Source: RFTU01 sp046094505 (lineage in GTDB: Bacteria; Pseudomonadota; Gammaproteobacteria; Burkholderiales; Burkholderiaceae_C). Taken from it: a DNA stretch of 53,780 bases. The stretch spans positions 1 to 53,780 of the forward strand of contig JBJTHN010000041.1 of NCBI GenBank assembly GCA_046094505.1. The letters run 5' to 3'. Of the stretch, positions 37,423-48,489 are shown one piece after another. The notes beneath the pieces are model-generated. The model did not search any database, was not told where the DNA came from, and saw only the letters and a program-made list of their open reading frames with translations. The translations under genes and the position numbers were made by a program. How positions within the stretch are numbered: the first letter of the stretch is position 1; every line of letters starts with the position of its first letter.

Positions 37423-37522
37423 GCGTGGAGTGTGCGCCCGAATCGAAGGGCTCGGTGTGTGCGGGGGTACGGTCAGCGTCGGGCGCGCGTGGGCTGGGCC
37501 GCCAAGGGCTGTGCCGTGGTGC

Positions 37523-38227
37523 TCAGCGCGCGGCGCGGCGCTTGGTGGCCGTCCGTGGCGCAGTGGCGGCCGGTGCACCCGCCTTGGCTGCGGCGGAGGC
37601 CTGCCTGCGGGGCTTGTTCGGGGCGGCTTTGCCGGGTTTGGCAGGCGCGCGGGCCTGGGCCGGCGGGGTGGCCAAGGCTTGTGCCGCCAAGGTCTGGAAC
37701 TGTTCGGTGAGCGCACCCCACCACTTCATCGGGTCGACCAGTCCTGCTGCCGCGCCTGAAGGCTTTGCAGCGTCCGGGCGGGAGGGCCGGGGTGCGTCTG
37801 GCGCCGGCGTGGGTGTCGGTGCATGGGCTGCGGAGGGTTTGGCGCTGGCGCCAGCCGCGCCCGTGGGCATCATCGCGCCCAGCATCTGCTGCAGGTCCGG
37901 CATGTGCACGTTCATGCCGCGCAGGGTGCTCAGGGTCATCTTCTGCACCTCCAGGGCTTGGATGGTGGCCCCCAGCAGCCGCGCGTTTTGCTCCAGCCAG
38001 AACTGCACAGTGCGCAGCTCCTCGATGCGTTTGTCGAGTTCGTCGGGGTCCAGGGTGGGCGACACCCACTGCTGAAACCCACCCAGTCCGCTCATGGCGC
38101 CTGTTCCGCCCGTCGCACCCGCACCGGCCGCACCAGGCACACCGAAGCCGGCACCGGCTTGCGCGGCCAGGGTCTTGAGGAAGTCGAACCCGGGCATCAG
38201 CGGCGGGGTGGGGCGATCGGTCGGCAT
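37523..38227 (-). CDS. phaM: PhaM-type polyhydroxyalkanoate granule protein
   Basis: A 234-residue protein. Residues about 50-110 hold the conserved QQWVSPTLDPDELDKRIEEL and VQFWLEQNARLLG, with a WWGALTEQFQTLA segment further on. The C-terminus is a long Ala/Pro/Lys tail (KPGKAAPNKPRRQASAAAKA) like histone H1. PhaM of Cupriavidus links PHA granules to the nucleoid and activates PHA synthase; the same role is expected here. GAGGT lies 7 nt upstream. No phaC or phaP gene is in the window. It diverges from the DUF3108 gene. Confidence 0.92.
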   Translation of the reverse strand: MPTDRPTPPLMPGFDFLKTLAAQAGAGFGVPGAAGAGATGGTGAMSGLGGFQQWVSPTLDPDELDKRIEELRTVQFWLEQNARLLGATIQALEVQKMTLSTLRGMNVHMPDLQQMLGAMMPTGAAGASAKPSAAHAPTPTPAPDAPRPSRPDAAKPSGAAAGLVDPMKWWGALTEQFQTLAAQALATPPAQARAPAKPGKAAPNKPRRQASAAAKAGAPAATAPRTATKRRAAR

Positions 38228-38314
38228 GGGCACACCTCGGTTCCGTCTTTTGGGGGAATGACGCCGCTCGGGCGCCTTCGCAGAATGGCAGAAGGGTACC
38301 TGAAAGGCAGGGTC

Positions 38315-39403
38315 ATGCAGAAGGGGCGCGGCGCACGCCGGAACCGGTTCGGGCCCGGGCGCGCGGTGCTGTTCCTGGCCCTGTCTCTGGTGCTGCACGC
38401 CTTGGTGGCCACGCGGGCCATTGACGCCATCACGCCCACACCCATCGGTCAACGCCAGGCCCACCGGCCCAGCGACCCCCGGCCGGGCCCAGCGCCTGTG
38501 CAGGCGCGCGTGCTCTCCGATGGAACCACAACACTGCCGAGGGCACACCGGGGTCCGGTGGAGCCCCTGCAGGCCCCACCGGTGCCGCATCGGGGTGTGA
38601 GCCCCGATGTGAACACGGTGGTGACCCCGCCGCTGACCCCAGATGCAATGGCGGATGTCCATCCCGCCGCAACGGCAAGCGCAACCGCAAGCGCAAGCGC
38701 CGGCCCCATCTCACCCCAAGCCACCGCCCCACCCGGCCTGCCGCGCGCGCCCCTGCCCACCCGGATACCCCCTGACTTCGACCAGGTGCTGCAGGTGCGA
38801 CGGGGTGCTCAGGTGGGCCACGGCCGCTGGACCTGGTCGATCCAAGCCGGCCGCTACCACACCAGCCTACAGGCGCACTGGGGCCAGCGCCAGGAGGCCG
38901 CAGCACCCGCCCTGAACTGGTCCAGTCACGGCGCGCTGGACGAGCATGGGCTGGCCCCGGAGCGTTTCGTCACAAAGCCCACGCGTGGTGGCGCGCGGGC
39001 GGTCAACTTTCAGCGCGACACCGGCCGCGTGTCCTACTCCGGGCCCACCGGCCAGGTTCCGCTGGTGGCGGGCGCTCAAGACCGCTTGAGTTGGATGGTG
39101 CAACTGCTGGCCCTTGTGCAGGCCCACCCGCAGGGCCAGGGCCTGCCGCCCCAAGTGCCGCTGTGGGTGGCTGGGCCACAGGGCGATGGCGCGGATTGGT
39201 GGTTCTCGGCGCGGTGGCACCCGGATGTGCAGTGTTGGGAATTCACGCGCCGCGCGCAGCGGCGCTATGAGGTTCAGGTGCAGGCCTGGGTGAAGGCCGG
39301 TCCCATGGCGCGCCTGATTCGCCTGGAGATGGGGCCTGAGGGAGGCCGCCAGCCAGACTGGCTGCTTGAAGATGCAACCCAGCCCCAAGCCTGCAGCCCC
39401 TGA
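38315..39403 (+). CDS. DUF3108 domain protein, membrane anchored
   Basis: A 362-residue protein with a single N-terminal hydrophobic segment (VLFLALSLVLHALVA, residues about 18-33), a Pro/Ala/Thr-rich linker to about residue 145 and a C-terminal beta-rich DUF3108 domain (GRWTWSIQAGRYHTSLQAH, GRVSYSGPTGQ). It probably faces the periplasm. Function unknown. The ATG at 38315 is chosen because GGCAGGG precedes it; Met at 38285 is the alternative. Confidence 0.8.
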   Translation: MQKGRGARRNRFGPGRAVLFLALSLVLHALVATRAIDAITPTPIGQRQAHRPSDPRPGPAPVQARVLSDGTTTLPRAHRGPVEPLQAPPVPHRGVSPDVNTVVTPPLTPDAMADVHPAATASATASASAGPISPQATAPPGLPRAPLPTRIPPDFDQVLQVRRGAQVGHGRWTWSIQAGRYHTSLQAHWGQRQEAAAPALNWSSHGALDEHGLAPERFVTKPTRGGARAVNFQRDTGRVSYSGPTGQVPLVAGAQDRLSWMVQLLALVQAHPQGQGLPPQVPLWVAGPQGDGADWWFSARWHPDVQCWEFTRRAQRRYEVQVQAWVKAGPMARLIRLEMGPEGGRQPDWLLEDATQPQACSP

Positions 39404-39421
39404 GCACAGGTCCGTGCCCTC

Positions 39422-39427
39422 TAAAAT
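39422..39427 (+). promoter_or_regulatory. -10 candidate (TAAAAT) at the start of metH part 1
   Basis: TAAAATC ends 6 nt before the GTG at 39435 and no Shine-Dalgarno is present, so the mRNA may begin at or near the GTG. No -35 is apparent in the overlapping end of the DUF3108 gene. Confidence 0.4.
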
Positions 39428-39434
39428 CAACCCG

Positions 39435-40478
39435 GTGAAACCGATCACCTACACCCGCGGCCAAGCGTTGCCAGACCTGCTGAAGCAACGCATCCTCATC
39501 ATCGACGGCGCCATGGGCACGATGATCCAGCGCCACAAGCTCAGCGAAGCCGACTACCGTGGCAGCCGCTTCGCAGACCACCCCCGCGACCTCAAGGGCA
39601 ACAGCGAGCTGCTGCAGTTCACCCGGCCCGACGTCATCGAGTCCATCCACCGGGCCTACCTGGAGGCGGGTGCCGACCTGATCGAAACCAACACCTTCGG
39701 CGCCACCTCGGTGGCGCAAGACGACTACGGCCTGGCCGCCTATGCGCGGGAAATGAACGTGGAGGCGGCACGCCTGGCGGTCCGCGCGGCGCGCGACTAT
39801 TCCACGCCTGAACGCCCGCGCTTCGTGGCCGGCGCCTTGGGCCCCACGCCACGCACGGCCAGCATCTCGCCCGACGTCAACGACCCTGGCGCCCGCAACG
39901 TGCACTTCGACGAGCTGCGTGCGGCCTACCGCGAACAGGCAGAGGGCCTCTTGGAAGGCGGGGCGGACCTGTTTTTGGTGGAAACCATCTTCGACACGCT
40001 CAACGCCAAGGCGGCCATCTTCGCCTTGGACGAACTCATGCAAGACAGCGGTGAGCGCCTGCCCGTGATCCTCTCGGGCACGGTCACCGATGCCTCCGGG
40101 CGCATCCTTTCGGGCCAAACGGTGGGGGCTTTCTGGCACTCGGTACGCCATGCACGCCCCTTGGCCGTGGGCCTGAACTGCGCGTTGGGCGCGGCACTGA
40201 TGCGGCCCTACATCGAAGAGCTCGCCAAGCTGGCCGACGACACCTTCATCAGCTGCTATCCCAACGCCGGACTGCCCAACCCCATGAGCGAAACCGGCTT
40301 TGATGAGACGCCCGAGGTCACCGCCGGCCTGCTGGAGGAGTTCGCCCGCAGCGGCTTTCTCAACATGGCCGGTGGCTGCTGCGGCACCACGCCGGAACAC
40401 ATTGCGGCCATCGCGCAGGCGGTCTCCCCCTACAAGCCGCGCTGCTGTGGCGCCTTTGGCCTGCCACGTGCGGCTTGA
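39435..40478 (+). CDS. metH: Methionine synthase, homocysteine-binding half (MetH N-terminal module)
   Basis: A 347-residue TIM-barrel homocysteine S-methyltransferase module. ILIIDGAMGTMIQRHKL begins the domain; GLNCALG and NMAGGCCGTTPEH supply the three zinc-binding cysteines. It corresponds to residues about 1-350 of single-chain MetH and ends cleanly, so the enzyme is split rather than broken. Start GTG at 39435 matches family N-termini (KPITYTRG); ATG at 39372 is an alternative inside the preceding gene. The cobalamin half follows after 230 bp. Confidence 0.93.
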   Translation: MKPITYTRGQALPDLLKQRILIIDGAMGTMIQRHKLSEADYRGSRFADHPRDLKGNSELLQFTRPDVIESIHRAYLEAGADLIETNTFGATSVAQDDYGLAAYAREMNVEAARLAVRAARDYSTPERPRFVAGALGPTPRTASISPDVNDPGARNVHFDELRAAYREQAEGLLEGGADLFLVETIFDTLNAKAAIFALDELMQDSGERLPVILSGTVTDASGRILSGQTVGAFWHSVRHARPLAVGLNCALGAALMRPYIEELAKLADDTFISCYPNAGLPNPMSETGFDETPEVTAGLLEEFARSGFLNMAGGCCGTTPEHIAAIAQAVSPYKPRCCGAFGLPRAA

Positions 40479-40495
40479 AGCGGCGGCGCTGCCGC

Positions 40496-40501
40496 TAAAA
40501 T
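40496..40501 (+). promoter_or_regulatory. -10 candidate (TAAAAT) for the riboswitch-metH part 2 transcript
   Basis: TAAAAT lies 6 nt before the first base of the riboswitch P1 helix, so a transcript started here would begin exactly with the aptamer. TTGAAG at 40475-40480 is a possible -35, but the 15-bp spacing is short. Confidence 0.55.
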
Positions 40502-40506
40502 AAACG

Positions 40507-40630
40507 TTCTCGAGGAGCGTTGCGACGAGGGGTCGGCTGCCAGCGTGCGGCCCGCACCACCGCCAGGCTCGAGACCGTGGACAGCCTGCACCCACCGTGC
40601 AGGGCCCACGACGGTTCAACCGCGCTCACC
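40507..40630 (+). promoter_or_regulatory. S-adenosylhomocysteine (SAH) riboswitch
   Basis: The element begins CGAGGAGCGTTGCGAC, contains CGCCAGGCTCGAG and ends AACCGCGCTCACC, the conserved blocks of the SAH riboswitch. P1 is TCTCGAG (40508-40514) with CTCGAGA (40568-40574). The pseudoknot is GAGCG (40515-40519) with CGCTC (40623-40627). An inner arm pairs GTGC with GCAC at 40545-40557, and a further 7-bp hairpin, CCTGCAC/GTGCAGG, lies at 40585-40603. The known class turns genes on when SAH accumulates. It sits 78 nt before the start of the cobalamin half of metH. Confidence 0.92.
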
Positions 40631-40708
40631 CCTGCTTGCCAGAAGCCGAGGTGGACCGTCGCCGCAGGCCCTGGATTCCATCGGTGTCTGTGTTGATCGC
40701 TCCGCTCC

Positions 40709-43449
<2,741 letters not shown>

Positions 43450-43453
<4 letters not shown>

Positions 43454-45042
43454 GCCGCTGCACGTGACACCAGGCCGCGGCGCATTTGCAGCGCCTCGGC
43501 CAGGTGCGGCACCTCCACGGCTGGGGCTTGGGCCAGGTCGGCCACGGTTCGGGCCACCCGCAGCACCCGGTGTACGCCGCGGCCACTGAGCCCCAGGCGT
43601 TCGGCCGCCCGCTGCAAGAAGGCCTGCGAGGCCCCCTGGAGGGGGGCGTGCTCCAGCAGCGCGGCGGGGCCCAAGTGCGCGTTGCAGCAGCCCTGCCGCT
43701 GCAGCTGATGCTCGCGTGTGCGCGCCACGCGCTGCGCCACGCTGCCACTGGCCTCTCCCTCGGGCGGGCGCAGCAGGTCAGCCGGGGCGCAAGCCGGCAC
43801 CTCCAGCTGCAGGTCCAGACGGTCCAGCAGCGGCCCCGACAGCCGCCCCTGGTAGCGCTGCACCGCATCCGGTGTGCAGCGGCAGGCCGGTGCACCCGGC
43901 ACCCGGCTGCCCAACCAACCACAGGGGCAGGGGTTCATCGCTGCCACCAGCAGCATTCGGCTGGGAAACCGCGCCTGGCGTGCAGCCCGCGAAATGGTCA
44001 CATGCCCCACCTCCAGGGGTTCGCGCAGCGCTTCCAGCGTGCGGCGGGGAAATTCGGCCAGCTCGTCGAGAAACAGAATGCCGTGGTCGGCCAGCGAGAT
44101 CTCGCCCGGCCGCAGCGGCTGGCCACCGCCCACCAGCGCGGCCATGGTGCAACTGTGGTGGGGTGCGCGCCACGGCCGCCTTCGCCAGCCATCGGGTTTC
44201 AGAGGGACTGGCGGTCGAAGGCCCGCCCCTGCGCCGGTGGCCAAGCTGCGCAGGGCGGCGCATTCCAAGGCCTGCTCGGTGCTGAGCATGGGCAAGAGCC
44301 CGGGCAGGCGTTGCGCCAACATCGACTTGCCTGCCCCCGGCGGGCCCACCAGCAGCAGGCTGTGGTGGCCCGCCGCAGCCAACTCCAGCGCACGCTTGGC
44401 TTCGGCTTGGCCGCGGATGTCGCGCAGGCAGCCGCCGGCCGCAGTGGCCCCTTGCTCAGCGTCCCAGGCAAAGGGTGGCTGGGTGGGTGGCAGGGGTACG
44501 GCTTGTGCGCCGGGCATCAGGTGCTGCACGACTTCCCGCAGGTGCCGCGCGCCCAGCACCGTCACCCCCTCCACCAGGGCGGCTTCTGCAGCGTTGGCTG
44601 CCGGCAGCACCAGGCGCCTTGGGGGCTGGCCCGTCTGCTGGGCGCTGCGCTGCAGGCCCAGTGCCAAGGCCAGGGCGCCTTGCACCGGGCGCAGTTCACC
44701 GGCCAGCGACAGTTCGCCGGCGAATTCATGCGAATGCAAGGCCTGGGCATCCAAGAGGCCTTGCGCGGCCAAGATGCCCAGGGCGATGGGCAGGTCAAAG
44801 CGGGCCGAGGCCTTGGGCAGGTCCGCCGGCGCCAGTGAAACGGTGATGCGCTGGTTGACGGGGTAGTCCCAGCCACTGTGGCCCAGTGCCGAACGCACCC
44901 GCTCGCGGGCTTCGCGCACCTCGGTGTCGGCCAGGCCCACCAGGGTCATGCATGGCAGCCCATTGGCCAGGTGCACCTCGACCTGCACCGGCTCGGCCTG
45001 CAAGCCTTCCAGGGTGCGGGTGTGCACCACGGCCAATCCCAT
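43450..45042 (-). CDS. comM: ComM / YifB family Mg-chelatase-like AAA+ ATPase
   Basis: A 530-residue protein. The N-terminal Lon-like ChlI domain (VQVEVHLANGLPCMTLVGLAD) is followed by an AAA+ core with Walker A VGPPGAGKSM, Walker B GILFLDELAEF and a MNPCPCGWLG zinc loop. ComM is a hexameric helicase that extends heteroduplexes during natural transformation, though it also occurs in non-competent bacteria. The start at 45042 (MGLAVVHTRTL) follows the family; 21 upstream codons are rejected. Convergent with metH. Confidence 0.95.
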
Positions 45043-45227
45043 ACCCGCCTTCCCTTTCTCTGTGGGCCCGGCTTGTATTTTGGAAAGGCTCAGCCGCCAG
45101 CGCATCGCCCCCAGGTGGCCTCCTCATGGGCCACCCACCCCGGGGGCCGCCCACCCTGGGGCCACTCCCTTGGGTCACGCCCGGCAGAGCCTATTCTTGG
45201 TGCGTCCGCGCGGCCCGGCCCTCAAAC

Positions 45228-45244
45228 CGCACTGAATTGGTGCA
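45228..45244 (+). promoter_or_regulatory. NtrC (NR-I) binding site candidate
   Basis: CGCACTGAATTGGTGCA matches the enterobacterial NtrC site TGCACTAAAATGGTGCA at 14 of 17 positions, with both half-sites almost intact. Its centre lies about 85 bp before the expected sigma-54 start site, an upstream-activator position. Confidence 0.7.
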
Positions 45245-45295
45245 ATTCAGGGGTCCAATTGGGGCAAAAACGGCCTGTCGCCACCCCCCAGCCCA

Positions 45296-45310
45296 TGGCA
45301 TGGAAGTTGC
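45296..45310 (+). promoter_or_regulatory. Sigma-54 promoter of the porin-glnK-amtB operon
   Basis: TGGCAT-GGAAG-TTGC fits the -24/-12 consensus TGGCAC-N5-TTGC with one mismatch. Transcription should start near 45322, leaving a leader of about 34 nt with CCGGAG before the porin ATG. Confidence 0.82.
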
Positions 45311-45355
45311 CCTCAATAGCCGCAGCACCCATTCAACCCTTTTTCCGGAGCCCCC

Positions 45356-46111
45356 ATGAACAAGACCTTTCTGTCCACCGCCCTGACCGCCGCCGTGCTG
45401 AGCCTTGGCGCTGCGGCACCCGGCAGCGCGTCGGCCCAGACCGCCGCGCCCGAAGCCAGCCCCCTGACCTTCAATGCGGGCCTCGTGTCCGAGTACCGCT
45501 ACCGCGGCATTTCCCAAACCCGGTTCCAGCCTGCGGTGCAAGGCGGAGCCGACTACGCCTTCGCCAGCGGTTTCTACCTGGGCGGCTGGGCCTCCACCAT
45601 CAAGTGGATCAAGGACGCCAAGGGCGGTGCCGATGTCGAGCTCGACCTATATGGCGGCTACAAGGGCACCATTGCCGAGGGCCTGAGCTACGACGTGGGC
45701 GCCCTGCGCTACGTGTACCCGAGCAACGGCCTGAAGCCCAGCGCCGACACGCAGGAGGTCTACGGCGCCATCACCGCCGGTGCCTTCACCATCAAGTACT
45801 CCCACGCCACGTCCAACCTGTTCGGCTTTGCTGACAGCGCCGGCAGCGGCTACCTGGATGTCACGGCCAGCTTCGACCTTGGCAATGGCTACATGCTGGC
45901 ACCCCACGTGGGCCATCAGCGCGTGGCAGGCAAAGGCAACGGCATCTATTCCTACACCGACTACGCGCTCACCCTGAGCAAAGACTTCAGCGGCGTGGTC
46001 CCCAGCATCAGCCTTATCGGCACCGATGCCCAAAAGGGCTCGTATGTGGCACCCAACGGCAAGCAACTGGGCCGCAGTGGCGTGGTTGTGGGCCTCAAGT
46101 ACAACTTCTGA
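45356..46111 (+). CDS. TorF-family putative outer-membrane porin
   Basis: A 251-residue protein with a Sec signal peptide (cleavage near SASAQ, residue about 28). The mature part is built of alternating beta strands, starts LTFNAGLVSEYRYRGISQTRF and ends in Phe (GLKYNF), as outer-membrane barrels do. This is the conserved family of about 250 residues known as TorF putative porin. It is the first gene after a sigma-54/NtrC-type promoter and precedes glnK by 27 bp, so a role in uptake of a nitrogen compound is inferred. Confidence 0.9.
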   Translation: MNKTFLSTALTAAVLSLGAAAPGSASAQTAAPEASPLTFNAGLVSEYRYRGISQTRFQPAVQGGADYAFASGFYLGGWASTIKWIKDAKGGADVELDLYGGYKGTIAEGLSYDVGALRYVYPSNGLKPSADTQEVYGAITAGAFTIKYSHATSNLFGFADSAGSGYLDVTASFDLGNGYMLAPHVGHQRVAGKGNGIYSYTDYALTLSKDFSGVVPSISLIGTDAQKGSYVAPNGKQLGRSGVVVGLKYNF

Positions 46112-46138
46112 CGCCAGTCGTCATCAAGGAGACGTTTC

Positions 46139-46477
46139 ATGAAAATGGTGACCGCCATCGTCAAGCCCTTCAAGCTTGACGAAGTCCGGGAGGCGCTCAG
46201 CGCCCTGGGCGTTCAAGGTTTGACCGTGACCGAAGTCAAGGGCTTCGGTCGGCAAAAGGGCCACACCGAGCTGTACCGCGGCGCGGAGTATGTGGTTGAT
46301 TTCCTGCCCAAGGTGAAGGTGGAGGCCGCAGTGGATGACGCCATCGTCGACCGCGTGATCGAAGCCATTGAAAGCGCCGCACGCACCGGCAAGATCGGTG
46401 ACGGCAAGATTTTTGTTTCCCCGCTGGAGCAGGTGCTGCGCATCCGCACGGGCGAAACCGGAAAGGATGCACTGTGA
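46139..46477 (+). CDS. glnK: Nitrogen regulatory protein PII (GlnK)
   Basis: A 112-residue PII signal protein. Tyr51 in the T-loop (YRGAEYVVDF) is the uridylylation site; VTEVKGFGRQKGHTELY and GKIGDGKIFVSPLEQ form the ATP/2-oxoglutarate site. It trimerises and blocks the AmtB channel under nitrogen excess. AAGGAG lies 7 nt upstream. Its TGA overlaps the amtB ATG (TGATG). Confidence 0.98.
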   Translation: MKMVTAIVKPFKLDEVREALSALGVQGLTVTEVKGFGRQKGHTELYRGAEYVVDFLPKVKVEAAVDDAIVDRVIEAIESAARTGKIGDGKIFVSPLEQVLRIRTGETGKDAL

Positions 46478-47985
46478 TGAGAAAGCTATTCGCCACCTTT
46501 GCCCTGGCGCTGGCCGCCGTGGGCCTGTTGGGATTGGCAGCTGCGCCTGAGCTGAGCTGGGCGCAGGCCGCCACGGCTGCCGCGGCCGCTGCCCCTGCCG
46601 AAGCCGCACCGGCCGCTGCTGCGGCTGCCGAGGCCACCGCCGAAGCCGCGGCAGCCCCCACCCCCGTGCCCAACAAGGGCGACACCGCCTTCATGATGAT
46701 CGCCACCGTGTTGGTGATCCTGATGACCATCCCCGGCCTGGCCCTGTTCTACGGCGGCTTGGTGCGCAGCAAGAACATGCTGTCGGTGTTGATGCAGGTG
46801 TTTGTGATCTTTGCCTTGATCTCGGTGCTTTGGGTGATCTACGGGTACTCGGCCGCCTTCACCGCGGGCAACCCCTTCATCGGCAGCTTGGACAAGCTCT
46901 TCCTCAAGGGCGTCACGCCTGAGACGGTGGCGGCCACCTTCAGCAAGGGTGTGGTCCTGCCCGAGCTGACCTTCGTCGCCTTCCAAGGTACGTTCGCGGC
47001 CATCACAACGGCCCTGATCGTCGGTGCCTTTGCTGAGCGCATCAAGTTCTCGGCCGTGATCCTGTTCTCGGTGCTGTGGTTCACCTTCAGCTACCTGCCC
47101 GTGGCCCACATGGTGTGGTACTGGGACGGCCCGGACGCCATCACGAATGAGGAAACGCTGGCCACCGTCAGCGCAGCCGCCGGCTTCCTGTGGGCCAAGG
47201 GTGCGTTGGACTTCGCCGGCGGCACCGTGGTGCACATCAACGCCGCCATGGCCGGCCTGGTGGGCGCGTACATGGTGGGCAAGCGCGTGGGCTACGGCCG
47301 TGAGGCGATGGCCCCGCACAACCTGGCCCTGACCATGGTGGGTGCTTCCTTGCTGTGGGTGGGCTGGTTCGGCTTCAACGCCGGCTCCAACCTGGAAGCC
47401 AACGGCACCGCGGCTCTGGCCTTCTTGAACACCGTGATCGCCACCGCCGCCGCCAGTTTGGCGTGGTGTGCAGGTGAAGCCATGCTCAAGGGCAAGGCTT
47501 CGATGCTGGGCGGCGCTTCGGGCGCAGTCTCCGGCCTGGTGGCCATCACCCCGGCTTGCGGCTTCGTGGGCGTGGGCGGTGCACTGGTCATCGGCCTGCT
47601 GGCGGGCTTCATCTGCCTGTGGGGCGTCAATGGCCTGAAGAAGATGCTGGGCGCAGACGACAGCTTGGATGTCTTCGGCGTGCACGGCGTGGGCGGCATC
47701 CTGGGTGCCCTGCTCACCGGCGTGTTTGCCTCGCCTGACCTGGGCGGCACCGGCATCTGCAACTACGTCACCAACAAGTGCGGCGACGTGGCCGACTTCC
47801 CCGGCGTGGCCGCTCAGGTCTGGATCCAGGCCCAGGGCGTCATCACCACGATCGTGTGGTCGGGCATCGTGGCCCTGGTGATGTTCAAAATCGTAGACAT
47901 GGTGATCGGCCTGCGCGTGACCGAAGAGGAAGAGCGCGAAGGTTTGGACATCTCCTCTCACGGCGAAACGGCCTACAACCGCTGA
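46477..47985 (+). CDS. amtB: Ammonium transporter AmtB
   Basis: A 502-residue channel. A signal peptide (residues 1 to about 30) is followed by an Ala/Glu/Pro-rich stretch to about residue 62, then 11 transmembrane segments. GGTVVHINAAMAGLVGA and FGVHGVGGILGALLTGVF carry the paired pore histidines. The trimeric channel conducts ammonium and is gated by GlnK, encoded directly upstream. ATG at 46477 is chosen over a GTG one codon earlier. The long low-complexity linker is unusual beside E. coli AmtB. Confidence 0.97.
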   Translation: MRKLFATFALALAAVGLLGLAAAPELSWAQAATAAAAAAPAEAAPAAAAAAEATAEAAAAPTPVPNKGDTAFMMIATVLVILMTIPGLALFYGGLVRSKNMLSVLMQVFVIFALISVLWVIYGYSAAFTAGNPFIGSLDKLFLKGVTPETVAATFSKGVVLPELTFVAFQGTFAAITTALIVGAFAERIKFSAVILFSVLWFTFSYLPVAHMVWYWDGPDAITNEETLATVSAAAGFLWAKGALDFAGGTVVHINAAMAGLVGAYMVGKRVGYGREAMAPHNLALTMVGASLLWVGWFGFNAGSNLEANGTAALAFLNTVIATAAASLAWCAGEAMLKGKASMLGGASGAVSGLVAITPACGFVGVGGALVIGLLAGFICLWGVNGLKKMLGADDSLDVFGVHGVGGILGALLTGVFASPDLGGTGICNYVTNKCGDVADFPGVAAQVWIQAQGVITTIVWSGIVALVMFKIVDMVIGLRVTEEEEREGLDISSHGETAYNR

Positions 47986-48063
47986 TCGCCCACAGGTCCG
48001 GGTCGCGGCTGCCGCAGCCGCACCGGGGCCCCGAAAGATTGTTCTCCTCGGTAAGCGAGTTCA

Positions 48064-48093
48064 GGCCTTCCGGCAACGGAAGGTCTTTTTTTT
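48064..48093 (+). terminator. Rho-independent terminator after amtB
   Basis: GGCCTTCCG and CGGAAGGTC pair over 9 bp (one G-T) around a GCAA tetraloop, followed by eight T. It closes the nitrogen operon. Confidence 0.9.
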
Positions 48094-48105
48094 GGGGGGG
48101 GCGCC

Positions 48106-48408
48106 TCAGCGCCGAACCATCACCCGTCGAAAGGGAGAGGCCGTGCCGGCATTGAAGGTGCTGCGCCGGCTGGGCGGTATGGCGTGGGGGCCCAGCTCGC
48201 TGGCCCGTGCCGTGTCCCAGCGCGGGGCGGTCAGCAGCATGGCGCGATAGGCCGAGCGCTCCAGTCCTTCGCGGATGGCTGTTTGCAGGGCGTGCAGCGC
48301 CTGCTTGTGGCGCTCAACAGAGGGCGACCACCCCGGCACCTGGGTGTATTCGATCGACTCTTCCAAAGCCTCCACGGCCATGAGGGCCGCTGCCAGCAGT
48401 GTGTGCAT
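48106..48408 (-). CDS. Small hypothetical protein
   Basis: A 100-residue protein. The first 60 residues look helical (LLAAALMAVEALEESIEYTQ, HALQTAIREGLERSAYRAML), the rest is basic and low in structure. I do not recognise a family. The frame fits the gap between the amtB terminator and the Bug-family gene and has the same direction as the latter. Confidence 0.55.
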   Translation of the reverse strand: MHTLLAAALMAVEALEESIEYTQVPGWSPSVERHKQALHALQTAIREGLERSAYRAMLLTAPRWDTARASELGPHAIPPSRRSTFNAGTASPFRRVMVRR

Positions 48409-48489
48409 TCCACTCTCCGCGTTCGGTCGCAGCCCATAGGGGCCGCGCCGATGGAAGAGTCGACCCGAGTGGCCGACGGTTGAGCCGCG

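Larger units (their letters stand above)
45043..45355. other. 313-bp divergent intergenic region, comM to porin
   Basis: No coding sequence is credible here. The comM-proximal part holds G/C-rich imperfect repeats, including a 7-bp inverted repeat GGTGGCC/GGCCACC at 45114-45135. The porin-proximal part carries an NtrC-like site, an overlapping palindrome CTGAATTG-GTG-CAATTCAG (45232-45250), a sigma-54 promoter and the porin ribosome site. Confidence 0.8.

Noticed and set aside
45105..45180. G/C-rich repeated GGGCCAC/GGGGCC blocks upstream of comM as a CRISPR-like or structured RNA
   Set aside because: Units are short, irregular and without spacers; only one 7-bp inverted repeat is convincing.
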